A stretch of 64,000 nt of DNA from Mesorhizobium qingshengii (GCF_900103325.1 NZ_FMXM01000004.1:186001-250000); one strand, 5' to 3'; counted from the stretch's first letter, positions 34,734-44,406 are shown. Notes: a model not told the origin generated them from the letters alone. Made by a program: numbers and translations.

Positions 34734-34748
34734 TTTCATACGATTGAA
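34734..34748 (+). promoter_or_regulatory. TTTCA-N5-TTGAA element upstream of mgsA
   Basis: In the AT-rich 85-bp gap before mgsA lies TTTCATACGATTGAA, with TTCA/TGAA symmetry. It is 55 bp upstream of the mgsA ATG and is similar to elements before tmoX, tdm, the dmm region and the APC permease. Confidence 0.45.
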
Positions 34749-34803
34749 TTTATGGGACTCATTCGATACATCATCTTCTAGCTACAAACGCCGGGAGGCT
34801 GAC

Positions 34804-35700
34804 ATGTGTGGAATCGTCGGACTGTTTTTGAAGGACAAGTCGCTTGAGCCCCAACTCGGCTCGATGCTGTCGGAAATGCTGATCTCGCTCAGCGATCGCG
34901 GCCCGGACAGCGCCGGCATCGCCATCTATGGCGCCCCGTCCGGGAATGAAGCCAAGATCACCATCCAGTCGGCCAAGCCGGAGCGCGATTTCCGCGGACT
35001 CGACACCGAACTCGCCAAGGCCATCGGAACGCCGGTGAGCATCGCGGTGAAATCGACCCACGCCGTGGTCAGAACCACGCCCGCCAAGATCGACGAAGCG
35101 CGCGAAGCCATCCAGGCACTTCGTCCGGACATCCGCATCATGGGCGCCGGCGACGTTGTTGAAATCTACAAGGAAGTCGGCCTGCCGGAGGCGGTGGTCG
35201 ACCGTTTCGATGTCCGCAGCATGACTGGCACGCATGGCATCGGCCATACCCGCATGGCAACGGAATCGGCGGTGACGACGATGGGCGCGCATCCGTTCTC
35301 GACCGGCGCCGACCAGTGCCTGGTGCACAATGGCTCGCTGTCCAACCACAACAATGTCCGCCGCGAGTTGGTTCGCGAAGGCATGAAATTCGAGACCGAG
35401 AACGACACCGAAGTCGCCGCCGCCTATCTCTCCTCGCAGATGGCGCATGGCAAGAACCTCGGCGAAGCGCTGGAAGGCACGCTCTCCGACCTCGACGGCT
35501 TCTTCACCTTCGTTGTCGGCACCAAGAACGGCTTCGGCGTCGTGCGCGATCCAATCGCCTGCAAGCCCGCCGTCATGGCCGAGACCGACCAGTATGTCGC
35601 CTTCGGCTCGGAGTATCGCGCGCTGACCAAACTGCCCGGCATAGACAATGCGAGGGTCTGGGAACCGGAGCCCGCAACCGTCTATTTCTGGGAGCATTGA
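34804..35700 (+). CDS. mgsA: N-methylglutamate synthase subunit A (class II glutamine amidotransferase domain)
   Basis: A 298-aa Ntn-hydrolase. The start at 34804 exposes Cys2 (MCGIVGLF), the catalytic nucleophile after Met removal, and 'RGPDSAGIAIYG' and 'GHTRMATESAVTTMGAHPF' are amidotransferase motifs; the longer frame from 34744 would bury the Cys. In N-methylglutamate synthase this subunit handles gamma-glutamylmethylamide, releasing methylamine for transfer to 2-oxoglutarate in the MgsC half. The order with mgsB, mgsC and gmaS is that of methylotroph loci. GlxB of the rhizobial glx cluster is a close relative, but the mgd genes that follow favour the methylamine role. Confidence 0.88.
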   Translation: MCGIVGLFLKDKSLEPQLGSMLSEMLISLSDRGPDSAGIAIYGAPSGNEAKITIQSAKPERDFRGLDTELAKAIGTPVSIAVKSTHAVVRTTPAKIDEAREAIQALRPDIRIMGAGDVVEIYKEVGLPEAVVDRFDVRSMTGTHGIGHTRMATESAVTTMGAHPFSTGADQCLVHNGSLSNHNNVRRELVREGMKFETENDTEVAAAYLSSQMAHGKNLGEALEGTLSDLDGFFTFVVGTKNGFGVVRDPIACKPAVMAETDQYVAFGSEYRALTKLPGIDNARVWEPEPATVYFWEH

Positions 35701-35704
35701 GTTC

Positions 35705-36430
35705 ATGGCGGCAACCTCCAAGGCAACGCGCGACCAAAGCCACGCGCGCGTCTTCGACCTCGACGTCATGTCGCTGCGCGAGCTCAACCAGGCGCTGCAC
35801 AATCTGACGCCCGGCTCGAATGAAACGGCATGGGAAGTGCTGAACCCGAAGGGCAATCATTCGGTCGCCGTCGGCGTCGATCAGCCTGTTACCATCGATG
35901 TGCGCGGCAGCGTCGGCTATTACTGTGGCGGCATGAATGACGGCGCCACGATCACAGTACACGGCTCGGCCGGACCCGGCGTCGGCGAGAACATGATGTC
36001 GGGCTCGATCATCATCAAGGGCGATGCCAGCCAGTATGCCGGCGCCACCGGCAAGGGTGGCCTGCTGGTCATCGAAGGCAACGCGTCGTCGCGCTGCGGC
36101 ATTTCGATGAAGGGCATCGACATCGTCGTGCGCGGCAATATCGGCCACATGTCGGCCTTCATGGCGCAGTCCGGCAATCTGGTGGTGCTGGGTGACGCCG
36201 GCGATGCGCTGGGCGATTCCATATACGAGGCGCGGCTTTTCGTGCGCGGCAAGGTCGACAGCCTCGGCGCCGACTGCATCGCCAAGGAGATGCGGCCCGA
36301 ACATCTGGAATTGCTGCAGGGCCTGCTCGACCGCGCCGGTGTGACTGGCATCAAGCCGACGGAATTCAAGCGCTACGGCTCCGCGCGCACGCTCTACAAT
36401 TTCAATATCGACAACGCCGACGCGTATTGA
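35705..36430 (+). CDS. mgsB: N-methylglutamate synthase subunit B (GXGXG domain)
   Basis: A 241-aa protein homologous to the C-terminal GXGXG beta-helix of glutamate synthase. Repeating turns such as 'YYCGGMNDGATITVHGSAGPG', 'GSIIIKGDASQYAGATGKGG' and 'GDAGDALGDSIYEARLFVRG' are clear. It serves as the scaffold between the amidotransferase and FMN subunits. The ATG at 35705 follows the mgsA stop by 4 bp; mgsC starts 6 bp after its stop. Confidence 0.88.
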   Translation: MAATSKATRDQSHARVFDLDVMSLRELNQALHNLTPGSNETAWEVLNPKGNHSVAVGVDQPVTIDVRGSVGYYCGGMNDGATITVHGSAGPGVGENMMSGSIIIKGDASQYAGATGKGGLLVIEGNASSRCGISMKGIDIVVRGNIGHMSAFMAQSGNLVVLGDAGDALGDSIYEARLFVRGKVDSLGADCIAKEMRPEHLELLQGLLDRAGVTGIKPTEFKRYGSARTLYNFNIDNADAY

Positions 36431-36436
36431 GGCAGC

Positions 36437-37765
36437 ATGACCTACAAGAATCCGCCGACGACGCCGCGCAAATCCGCGACCTTCGACGACTACACGCTTT
36501 CCGAAATCCGCCGCGCCGCGGCAACCGGCATCTATGACATCCGTGGCGGCGGCGCCAAACGCAAGCTACCGCATTTCGACGACCTTCTGTTCCTCGGCGC
36601 CTCGATCTCGCGCTATCCGCTCGAAGGCTATCGCGAGCGCTGCGACACCAGCGTCGTGCTGGGCTCCCGCCACGCCAAGAAGCCGATCGAACTGAAGATC
36701 CCGATCACCATCGCCGGGATGAGCTTTGGCTCATTGTCCGGCCCGGCGAAAGAAGCCCTCGGCCGAGGCGCGACGCTGGCCGGCACCTCGACCACCACGG
36801 GCGATGGCGGCATGACCGAGGAAGAGCGCGGCCATTCCAAGACGCTGGTCTATCAGTACCTGCCATCCCGCTACGGCATGAACCCGCGCGACCTGCGCCG
36901 GGCCGACGCCATCGAGGTCGTTGTCGGCCAGGGCGCCAAGCCCGGTGGCGGCGGCATGCTGCTCGGCCAGAAGATCTCCGACCGCGTCGCCGAGATGCGC
37001 ACGCTGCCGAAAGGCATCGACCAGCGCTCGGCCTCACGCCACCCCGACTGGACCGGCCCCGACGATCTCGAGATCAAGATCCTCGAACTGCGCGAAATCA
37101 CTGACTGGGAAAAGCCGATCTACGTCAAGGTCGGCGGCGCGCGTCCTTATTACGATACAGCGCTTGCGGTGAAGGCCGGCGCCGATGTCGTCGTCGTCGA
37201 CGGCATGCAGGGCGGCACGGCCGCCACGCAGGAAGTGTTCATCGAGAATGTCGGCCAGCCGACGCTCGCCTGTATCAGGCCGGCGGTGCAGGCGCTGCAG
37301 GATCTCGGCATGCACCGCAAGGTGCAGCTGATCGTCTCCGGCGGCATCCGCAACGGCGCCGATGTCGCCAAGGCGCTGGCGCTGGGCGTCGATGCCGTGT
37401 CGATCGGCACAGCCGCCCTTGTCGCACTTGGCGACAACGACCCGCGCTGGGAGGCGGAGTACAACGAGCTCGGCACCACCGCCGGCGCCTATGACGACTG
37501 GCACGAGGGGCGCGACCCGGCCGGCATCACGACGCAGGACCCCGAACTGATGAAGCGGATCGATCCGGTGGCCGCCGGACGCCGGCTGGCGAACTATCTC
37601 AAGGTGATGACGCTTGAGGCACAAACCATCGCGCGTGCCTGCGGCAAGAACAGCCTGCACAATCTCGAACCCGAGGATCTCGTCGCCCTGACGATCGAGG
37701 CGGCCGCCATGGCCGGCGTGCCGCTGGCCGGCACCAACTGGATACCGGGGAAGAACGGCTTCTAA
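36437..37765 (+). CDS. mgsC: N-methylglutamate synthase subunit C (FMN-binding synthase domain)
   Basis: A 442-aa FMN-binding (beta/alpha)8 barrel of the glutamate synthase central domain. 'MSFGSLSGPAKEALGRGATL', 'TTTGDGGMTEEERGHSKT', 'GQGAKPGGGGMLLGQKIS', 'VVVDGMQGGTAATQEVF' and 'GGIRNGADVAKALALGVDAV' are family signatures. It performs the reductive condensation of methylamine with 2-oxoglutarate to N-methylglutamate. It completes the mgsABC trio and is followed by gmaS. Confidence 0.9.
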   Translation: MTYKNPPTTPRKSATFDDYTLSEIRRAAATGIYDIRGGGAKRKLPHFDDLLFLGASISRYPLEGYRERCDTSVVLGSRHAKKPIELKIPITIAGMSFGSLSGPAKEALGRGATLAGTSTTTGDGGMTEEERGHSKTLVYQYLPSRYGMNPRDLRRADAIEVVVGQGAKPGGGGMLLGQKISDRVAEMRTLPKGIDQRSASRHPDWTGPDDLEIKILELREITDWEKPIYVKVGGARPYYDTALAVKAGADVVVVDGMQGGTAATQEVFIENVGQPTLACIRPAVQALQDLGMHRKVQLIVSGGIRNGADVAKALALGVDAVSIGTAALVALGDNDPRWEAEYNELGTTAGAYDDWHEGRDPAGITTQDPELMKRIDPVAAGRRLANYLKVMTLEAQTIARACGKNSLHNLEPEDLVALTIEAAAMAGVPLAGTNWIPGKNGF

Positions 37766-37805
37766 GACATCAGACCACCAAAAATACCATAAGCGAGGAA
37801 CTATA

Positions 37806-39113
37806 ATGGGGAACGATCTCGCCGCATTCGCCAAAGAGAACGGCGTCAAGTATTTCATGATTTCATACACCGACCTGTTCGGTGGCCAGCGTGCCAAGCT
37901 GGTGCCGGCGCAGGCGATCGCCGACATGCAGAAGGACGGCGCCGGCTTTGCCGGTTTCGCCACCTGGCTGGATCTCACGCCAGCACACCCGGATATGCTG
38001 GCGGTGCCGGACCCGGCTTCGGTTATCCAGCTGCCATGGAAGCCCGATGTCGCCTGGGTCGCCGCCAACTGCATCATGGACGACAAGGAGGTCGACCAGG
38101 CGCCGCGCAACACGCTGAAGCGGCTCATCGCCGAAGCGGCGAGTGACGGCATGCATGTGAAGACCGGCGTCGAGGCCGAGTTCTTCCTGATCTCGCCCGA
38201 CGGCAAGACGATCTCCGACGAATACGACACCGCGTCGAAGCCTTGCTATGACCAGCAAGCGGTGATGCGCCGCTACGACGTCATCGCAGAGATCTGCGAC
38301 CACATGCTGGCGCTCGGCTGGGGCGCCTACCAGAACGACCACGAGGATGCCAACGGTCAGTTCGAGATGAACTGGGCCTTCGACGATGCGCTCGCCACCG
38401 CCGATAAGCACTCCTTCTTCAAGTTCATGGTCAAGTCGATCGCGGAGAAGCATGGCCTGCGCGCCACCTTCATGCCAAAACCGTTCCAGGGCCTAACCGG
38501 CAATGGTTGCCATGCCCACATCTCGGTGTGGGACAAGGCCGGCAAGACCAATGTCTTCGCCGACAATTCGATGGAGCTCGGCCTCTCTGCAAAGGGCAAG
38601 AACTTCCTCGGCGGCATCATGAAGCATGCGTCCGCGCTCGCCGCGATCACCAACCCGACGGTCAACTCCTACAAGCGCATCAACGCGCCGCGCACCATTT
38701 CGGGCGCGACCTGGGCGCCGAACACGGTGACCTGGACCGGCAACAACCGCACCCACATGGTGCGCGTGCCCGGTCCCGGCCGTTTCGAACTGCGCCTGCC
38801 CGACGGCGCGGCCAACCCCTATCTGCTGCAGGCGGTCATCATCGCCGCCGGCCTCGACGGCATCCGCTCGAAGGCCGACCCCGGCAAGCGTTACGACATC
38901 GACATGTACCAGCACGGTCATACCGTGAAAGGCGCGCCGAAGCTGCCGCTCAACCTGCTCGACGCCTTGCGCGAGTTCGACAAGGACAAATCGCTCAAGG
39001 CGGCGCTGGGTGAGGAATTCTCGTCGGCCTACCTAAAGCTGAAGCACCAGGAATGGAATTCCTATGCTTCGCACTTCACGCAATGGGAGCGCGACCACAC
39101 GCTGGATATCTAG
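37806..39113 (+). CDS. gmaS: Gamma-glutamylmethylamide synthetase (glutamine-synthetase type III-like)
   Basis: A 435-aa glutamine-synthetase-family ligase that joins methylamine to glutamate with ATP. Visible active-site blocks are 'VEAEFFL', 'QNDHEDANGQFEMNW', 'ATFMPKPFQGLTGNGCHAHIS', 'NSYKRINAP' and 'ELRLPDGAANPYL'. The length and the block spacing match GmaS/GlnT proteins rather than housekeeping GlnA (about 470 aa). Its position between mgsC and mgdA makes GmaS the best call. An AGCGAGGA-type ribosome site precedes the ATG. A rhizobial intergenic palindrome directly follows its stop codon. Confidence 0.9.
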   Translation: MGNDLAAFAKENGVKYFMISYTDLFGGQRAKLVPAQAIADMQKDGAGFAGFATWLDLTPAHPDMLAVPDPASVIQLPWKPDVAWVAANCIMDDKEVDQAPRNTLKRLIAEAASDGMHVKTGVEAEFFLISPDGKTISDEYDTASKPCYDQQAVMRRYDVIAEICDHMLALGWGAYQNDHEDANGQFEMNWAFDDALATADKHSFFKFMVKSIAEKHGLRATFMPKPFQGLTGNGCHAHISVWDKAGKTNVFADNSMELGLSAKGKNFLGGIMKHASALAAITNPTVNSYKRINAPRTISGATWAPNTVTWTGNNRTHMVRVPGPGRFELRLPDGAANPYLLQAVIIAAGLDGIRSKADPGKRYDIDMYQHGHTVKGAPKLPLNLLDALREFDKDKSLKAALGEEFSSAYLKLKHQEWNSYASHFTQWERDHTLDI

Positions 39114-39114
39114 A

Positions 39115-39159
39115 GCATCGGACCGAAAAGTGTGAAGCGGTTTTCGGGTGATCCGATGC
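39115..39159. repeat. Rhizobial intergenic palindromic repeat (RIME-like)
   Basis: GCATCGGA (39115-39122) pairs with TCCGATGC (39152-39159), and CCGAAAA (39123-39129) with TTTTCGG (39141-39147), around GTGTGAAGCGG. This is the widespread CCGAAAAGTGTGAAGCGG element of Rhizobiales. It sits between gmaS and mgdA and could form an mRNA hairpin there. Confidence 0.85.
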
Positions 39160-39201
39160 ATCAGGAATCCAGCGCGGTGCGAGCGACCTCGGAATGAACG
39201 T

Positions 39202-40455
39202 ATGAAATACTCGATCTTCTCGCTCGCCCGCGCCGCGCTTTCCGGTCACAAGAACTGGCAACGCACCTGGCGCGATGCCACGCCAAAGGACCACTATGAC
39301 GTGGTGATCATCGGCGGTGGCGGCCATGGCCTGGCCACCGCCTGGTTCCTGGCCAGCGAATACGGCATCAAGAATGTCGCCGTACTGGAAAAAGGCTGGA
39401 TCGGTTCCGGCAATGCCGGCCGCAACACCACCATCATCCGCTCCAACTACGGCCTGCCCGGCAACACCGGCTTCTACGAATTGTCGATGAAGCTGTGGGA
39501 GCGGATGGAGCAGGACCTCAACTACAACGCGATGGTCAGCCAGCGCGGCGTCGTCAATCTCTATCACTCCGACGCGCAGCGCGACGCCTATGCGCGGCGC
39601 GGCAACACGATGCGCATCAACGGCATCGACGCCGAACTGCTCGACCTCACCGCGGTCAAGAAGATGATGCCGTTCCTGAACTTCGACAATGCGCGCTTTC
39701 CGGTGCAAGGCGGGCTCTTGCAGCGGCGCGGCGGCACGGCACGGCACGACGCCGTGGTCTGGGGCTATGCCCATGCGGCGAGCGCGCTCGGCGTCGACAT
39801 CATCCAGAACTGCGAGGTCACGGGCTTCGTGCGCGACGCCAATGGCAAGGTGACCGGGGTCGAGACTTCGCGCGGCAAGATCGGCGCCGGCAAGGTCGGC
39901 ATGGCGGTTGCCGGCAGTTCCTCGCGCGTCGCGGCGATGGCAGGCTTGCGCCTGCCGATCGAAAGCCATGTGCTGCAGGCCTTCGTCTCCGAGGCCATCA
40001 AGCCGCTGCTGCCCAACGTCATGACCTTCGGCGCCGGCCATTTCTATGTCAGCCAGTCGGACAAGGGCGGGCTGGTCTTCGGCGGCGACATCGATGGCTA
40101 CAATTCCTACGCCCAGCGCGGCAACATGCCGGTGATGGAAGACGTATGCGAGGGCGGCATGGCGCTGATGCCGATGATCGGCCGCGTGCGTCTGCTGCGC
40201 CAATGGGGCGGCATAATGGACATGTCGATGGACGGCTCGCCGATCATCGACAAGAGCCCGGTGGACGGGCTCTATCTCAATGCCGGCTGGTGCTATGGCG
40301 GCTTCAAGGCGACGCCGGGATCGGGCTTCGTCTTTGCCCATCTGCTGGCCCGCGACACGCCGCACGAAGAGGCCGCAAAGTTCCGCCTCGACCGCTTCCG
40401 GCGCGGTGCGATGATCGACGAAAAGGGCCAGGGCGCCCAACCGAACCTGCACTGA
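39202..40455 (+). CDS. mgdA: N-methylglutamate dehydrogenase subunit A (sarcosine-oxidase beta-like)
   Basis: A 417-aa flavoprotein of the SoxB type. The dinucleotide-binding motif is 'VVIIGGGGHGLATAWFLASE' (about residues 35-54). The flavin region 'GNAGRNTTIIRSNYGLPGN' and the C-terminal 'NAGWCYGGFKATPGSGFVFA' follow. It forms the amine-oxidising core that demethylates N-methylglutamate. The start at 39202 is chosen over an in-frame ATG at 39148 because it gives the family length. Heterotetrameric sarcosine oxidase is the main alternative; the gmaS-mgs context decides. Confidence 0.88.
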   Translation: MKYSIFSLARAALSGHKNWQRTWRDATPKDHYDVVIIGGGGHGLATAWFLASEYGIKNVAVLEKGWIGSGNAGRNTTIIRSNYGLPGNTGFYELSMKLWERMEQDLNYNAMVSQRGVVNLYHSDAQRDAYARRGNTMRINGIDAELLDLTAVKKMMPFLNFDNARFPVQGGLLQRRGGTARHDAVVWGYAHAASALGVDIIQNCEVTGFVRDANGKVTGVETSRGKIGAGKVGMAVAGSSSRVAAMAGLRLPIESHVLQAFVSEAIKPLLPNVMTFGAGHFYVSQSDKGGLVFGGDIDGYNSYAQRGNMPVMEDVCEGGMALMPMIGRVRLLRQWGGIMDMSMDGSPIIDKSPVDGLYLNAGWCYGGFKATPGSGFVFAHLLARDTPHEEAAKFRLDRFRRGAMIDEKGQGAQPNLH

Positions 40456-40471
40456 GGACGGTCAAGAAATC

Positions 40472-40747
40472 ATGCGTATTGTCTGTCCCTTCTGCGGCGA
40501 ACGCGAACTCGGCGAGTTCACCTATCTCGGCGACGCCAAGCCGGTGCGGCCAGTGGCCGGCGCCTCGGAAGACGAGGTGTTCGACTATGTCTATCTGCGC
40601 GACAATGTCGCCGGCGCGACCAGCGAATACTGGTACCACGGCGGCGGCTGCCGGGCGTGGCTTAAGGTCGCCCGCAACACGCTGACGCATGAGATTTCTT
40701 CGGTTGAGCCGGCCCTTGGCGCCGGTGCCGCCAGGGTTGGCGCGTGA
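40472..40747 (+). CDS. mgdB: N-methylglutamate dehydrogenase subunit B (sarcosine-oxidase delta-like)
   Basis: A 91-aa small subunit of the SoxD family. It has a zinc-binding CPFC pair at the N-terminus (residues 5-8), the conserved 'YLRDNVAGATSEYWYHGGGCRAWL' region with His and Cys ligands, and a short Ala/Gly tail. Its TGA overlaps the next start (TGATG), so translation is coupled. In sarcosine oxidase the delta subunit is structural. Confidence 0.88.
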   Translation: MRIVCPFCGERELGEFTYLGDAKPVRPVAGASEDEVFDYVYLRDNVAGATSEYWYHGGGCRAWLKVARNTLTHEISSVEPALGAGAARVGA

Positions 40748-43728
40748 TGGCCGGCGCGCAGACACACCGGCTGGACAAGGGTGGTCTTATCGACCGCTCG
40801 GCGTCGCTTAACTTCCGCTTCGACGGCAAGACTTTCTCGGGCTTCCAGGGCGACACGCTCGCCTCCGCACTGATCGCCAATGGCGTCAAGCTGGTGGGCC
40901 GTTCGTTCAAATACCATCGCCCGCGCGGCATCCTGACATCAGGCTCGGAAGAGCCCAACGCGCTGGTCGAATTGCGCACGGGCGCCCGACGCGAGCCGAA
41001 CACCAAGGCAACGACCGCCGAGCTCTATGAGGGGCTCGAGGCCGCCAGCCAGAACCGCTGGCCGTCGCTGCGCCACGACGTGATGTCGGTCAACCAGCTG
41101 TTCGCGCCGATCTTCGTCGCCGGCTTCTACTACAAGACCTTCATGTGGCCGGCCAAATTCTGGGAAGCGATCTACGAGCCAGCGATCCGCCGCGCCGCCG
41201 GCCTTGGCCGCGCCGCCGGCGTTGCCGATCCCGACCACTATGACAAGGCCTGGGCGCATTGCGATGTGCTGATCGCCGGTTCCGGCCCGGCCGGTCTGGC
41301 GGCAGCACTCGCCGCCGGTCGCAGCGGCGCCCGCGTCATCCTGTGCGAAGAGGATTTCACGCTCGGCGGCCGCCTGCTGTCGGATGGCGGCACGATCGAT
41401 GGGCTGCCGGTGGCCGAGTGGCTGTCGCGAACGCTGGCAGAACTCGCGGCGATGCCCGACGTCCGCATCATGACCCGCACGACGCTGTTCGGCGTCTATG
41501 ATGGCGGCACCTATGGCGCGATCGAACGGGTCAACGACCACCTGCCCTCGCCGCCCGAGCACCAGGTGCGCCAGCGGCTGTGGCGGATCGTGGCCAGGCG
41601 CTGCGTAGTCGCCGCCGGCGCCCTTGAGCGGCCGATCGTCTTTGCCGGCAACGACACGCCTGGCGTGATGATGGCTTCGGCGATGCGGACCTATATCGCG
41701 CGATACGCCGCCGCACCTGCAAAACGCATCGCGCTGTTCACCAACAATGAGGATGGCTGGCGCACGGTCGAGGCTGCGCTCGGTGCTGGACTGCAGATCG
41801 CGGCGGTGATCGACGCGCGGCCTGATGTATCGGCTGCGTATCGCTCGCTGGCCTCCAAGGGCGGCTTCCCGGTGCTGCACGGCTCCGTCAGCGGCGTCGA
41901 AGGCGGCAAGGATGGCGTCAGGAAAATTGCCGTCTCGCTGACCGGCGGTGCGCGCGCCGAAGTCGAGGCCGACGGTCTTGCCGTCTCCGGCGGCTGGAAC
42001 CCTGCAGTCGGGCTGACCTCCTATCATCGCGGCCGGCCGAAATGGCGCGACGACATCGCCGCCTTCGTGCCGGATGGCGCGCCTCCCGGCATGGTGGCCG
42101 CCGGCGCGGCCAACGGCGATTTCGGACTGGGCGCGTGCCTCAGCCAGGGGTTTGCCGCGGGTGCTGCGGCAGCGCATGACGCTGGGCACAACGGCAAGGC
42201 GGGTACCGCGCCGGTCGCCGACGACGAGGCGTTCTCGCTCACCCCGCTCTGGCATGTCGCCGGCAAGGGCAAGGCCTTTGTCGACTACCAACACGATGTG
42301 ACGGCGTCCGACATCGAACTGGCGCAACGCGAAGGCTTTGAATCGGTCGAGCACCTGAAGCGCTATACGACGCTCGGCATGGCCACCGACCAGGGCAAGA
42401 CCTCGAACGTCGCCGGCCTTGCCATCATGGCGGCGGTGAGCGGCCGGTCAATTCCCGAGACCGGCACGACGATCTACCGGCCGCCCTATGTGCCGGTCGC
42501 CATCGGCGCCTTCGCCGGCCACCATCGCGACGAGACTTTCCATGCGACGCGGCTGACGCCGTCGCATCACTGGGCAGCCGAACAAGGCGCTGTCTTCGTC
42601 GACACCGGCCTGTGGAAGCGCGCGCAATGGTATCCGCGCGCCGGCGAGAAGGACTGGCTGGAATCGGTGACCCGCGAGGTCAAGGCGGTGCGCGGCGGCG
42701 TCGGTTTCTGCGATGTCTCGACGCTCGGCAAGATCGACGTGCACGGCCGGGATGCCGGCGCCTTCCTTGATCGCGTCTACATCAACACCTTCTCCAACCT
42801 TGCTGTTGGAAAGGCGCGCTACGGGCTGATGCTGCGCGAGGACGGCATCGTCTATGACGACGGCACGACGTCGCGGCTGGCCGAGGACCATTATTTCCTG
42901 ACCACGACCACGGCCAAGGCTGGACTGGTGATGCAGCATCTCGAGTTCTGCCGGCAGGTGCTGTTTCCGGAACTCGACGTGCAATTGACCTCGGTATCCG
43001 ACCAGTGGGCGCAATTCTCGATCGCCGGACCGAAGACCCGGGACCTGCTGAAAGAAATCGTCGATCCGGCCGAGGACCTGTCGAACGAGGGTTTTCCGTT
43101 CATGGGCGCCCGCGAAGTGGCGTTGCGCGGTGGCATCAAGGCGCGGCTGTTCCGCATCTCGTTCTCAGGTGAGATGGCGTTCGAGATTTCCGTGCCGGCA
43201 CGTTTTGGCGATGCCATGGCACGCAACCTGATGCTGGCGGGCGCGCCATTCGGCGTGACGCCTTACGGCACCGAGGCGCTTGGCGTCATGCGGGTCGAAA
43301 AGGGTCACGTCGCCGGACCAGAGCTGAACGGAACGACAACGGCGGCCGATCTGGGGCTGGGCAAGATGATGTCGACCAAGAAGGACTATATCGGCCGCGT
43401 CATGGCCGGGCGCGAAGCACTGGTCGCGCCGGATCGTCAGGTCGTCGTCGGCATCAAGCCCACGGATAAGGCACGCCGTCTGCGTTCGGGCGCGCATATC
43501 ATCCCGAAAGGGCAGATACCTGGCCCGGGCAACGACCAGGGCTACGTCACCTCGGTGTGTTTCTCGCCGACACTCGACCAGTGGATCGGGCTCGGCCTCG
43601 TCGAGCGCGGGCGCGAGCGCATCGGTGAAGTCGTCCATGCGCATGACCCGCTGCGCGGCGAAGACTATGACGTCGAACTGTGCAATCCCGTCTTCTACGA
43701 TCCGGATGGAGGGCGCCAGCGTGGCTGA
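40747..43728 (+). CDS. mgdC: N-methylglutamate dehydrogenase subunit C (sarcosine-oxidase alpha-like)
   Basis: A 993-aa SoxA-type subunit with three parts. An N-terminal ferredoxin-like domain is about residues 20-105 ('FQGDTLASALIANGVKLVGR'). A pyridine-nucleotide/FAD domain begins near 'VLIAGSGPAGLAAALAAGRS' (about 175) and contains 'GNDTPGVMMASAMRTYI'. A C-terminal GcvT-like domain runs from about 600, where tetrahydrofolate accepts the methyl-derived C1 unit. The ATG at 40747 overlaps the mgdB stop; a GTG one codon earlier is less likely. Reaction: N-methylglutamate to glutamate plus methylene-tetrahydrofolate. Confidence 0.9.
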   Translation: MAGAQTHRLDKGGLIDRSASLNFRFDGKTFSGFQGDTLASALIANGVKLVGRSFKYHRPRGILTSGSEEPNALVELRTGARREPNTKATTAELYEGLEAASQNRWPSLRHDVMSVNQLFAPIFVAGFYYKTFMWPAKFWEAIYEPAIRRAAGLGRAAGVADPDHYDKAWAHCDVLIAGSGPAGLAAALAAGRSGARVILCEEDFTLGGRLLSDGGTIDGLPVAEWLSRTLAELAAMPDVRIMTRTTLFGVYDGGTYGAIERVNDHLPSPPEHQVRQRLWRIVARRCVVAAGALERPIVFAGNDTPGVMMASAMRTYIARYAAAPAKRIALFTNNEDGWRTVEAALGAGLQIAAVIDARPDVSAAYRSLASKGGFPVLHGSVSGVEGGKDGVRKIAVSLTGGARAEVEADGLAVSGGWNPAVGLTSYHRGRPKWRDDIAAFVPDGAPPGMVAAGAANGDFGLGACLSQGFAAGAAAAHDAGHNGKAGTAPVADDEAFSLTPLWHVAGKGKAFVDYQHDVTASDIELAQREGFESVEHLKRYTTLGMATDQGKTSNVAGLAIMAAVSGRSIPETGTTIYRPPYVPVAIGAFAGHHRDETFHATRLTPSHHWAAEQGAVFVDTGLWKRAQWYPRAGEKDWLESVTREVKAVRGGVGFCDVSTLGKIDVHGRDAGAFLDRVYINTFSNLAVGKARYGLMLREDGIVYDDGTTSRLAEDHYFLTTTTAKAGLVMQHLEFCRQVLFPELDVQLTSVSDQWAQFSIAGPKTRDLLKEIVDPAEDLSNEGFPFMGAREVALRGGIKARLFRISFSGEMAFEISVPARFGDAMARNLMLAGAPFGVTPYGTEALGVMRVEKGHVAGPELNGTTTAADLGLGKMMSTKKDYIGRVMAGREALVAPDRQVVVGIKPTDKARRLRSGAHIIPKGQIPGPGNDQGYVTSVCFSPTLDQWIGLGLVERGRERIGEVVHAHDPLRGEDYDVELCNPVFYDPDGGRQRG

Positions 43729-44350
43729 TTTTTCCTGGGTTTCCCGCAGTCCGCTCGAGCATGCGCTTGTCACCGGCACGCATGGTGCACGCGGTGTCGA
43801 GGCCGGCGTCTCGCTGACCGAGATCCGCAATTTCGACCTGATCCAGGTGATGGCGCGGCGCGGCCAGGCGGCTGAACTGGCAAAGGCGGCAATGGCCCGT
43901 TTCGGCGTGGCGGCTCCGGATGCGCCCAAGGCGGTGCAAACCTCGGACGCCACGCTTATCTGGTCGGGGCCGGATCAGTTTTTCGTGCTGTCGAAGGGCA
44001 GCAAGCACACAATGCAAACGCTGGCTCCGGCCTTGTCCAGCCCCGCCTCGCTGTCGGACCAGTCGCATGCCCGTGCTCTGATCGGCATTTCCGGATCGAA
44101 GGCGCGCATCATGCTGGCCAAGCTGTCGTCGATCGACCTGCACCCGGAAGTATTCCCCATTGGCTCCGCAGCCGCCACGTCGATGGATCACACCAGCGTC
44201 ACGCTCTGGCGCGGCGGCAACCGGCCGGATGGGCAGGCGCTGTTCAACCTTCTGGTGTTTGCGACCTTCGCCGAAAGCCTGTGGCACACGATGCTTGATG
44301 CCGCTGCCGAATACGGCGTCGACATCAGCCACTCCGAGGAACTGGCCTAG
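43721..44350 (+). CDS. mgdD: N-methylglutamate dehydrogenase subunit D (sarcosine-oxidase gamma-like)
   Basis: A 209-aa SoxG-family subunit, distantly GcvT-like. It starts at GTG 43721, 7 nt after GGAGGG (43708-43713), and overlaps mgdC by 8 bp. Segments such as 'VSLTEIRNFDLIQVMARRGQ' and 'LIWSGPDQFFVLSKGSKHTM' are typical. The ATG at 43706 in frame is a possible but less well spaced start. It completes the four-subunit enzyme. Confidence 0.85.
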   Translation: MADFSWVSRSPLEHALVTGTHGARGVEAGVSLTEIRNFDLIQVMARRGQAAELAKAAMARFGVAAPDAPKAVQTSDATLIWSGPDQFFVLSKGSKHTMQTLAPALSSPASLSDQSHARALIGISGSKARIMLAKLSSIDLHPEVFPIGSAAATSMDHTSVTLWRGGNRPDGQALFNLLVFATFAESLWHTMLDAAAEYGVDISHSEELA

Positions 44351-44406
44351 TTTTCAACCCTGCTGGCGATGGGTGGTCCGCCGCCTCCGCCTTGCCAAAC
44401 CCGGCC

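Noticed and set aside
34804..37765. Calling the trio glxBCD of the rhizobial glx cluster
   Set aside because: The proteins are homologous, but gmaS and four sarcosine-oxidase-type mgd genes follow directly, which fits the N-methylglutamate pathway better.
39202..44350. Calling the four genes soxBDAG for sarcosine oxidase
   Set aside because: The families are the same and sequence alone cannot fully decide; the mgs-gmaS-tdm context favours N-methylglutamate dehydrogenase.
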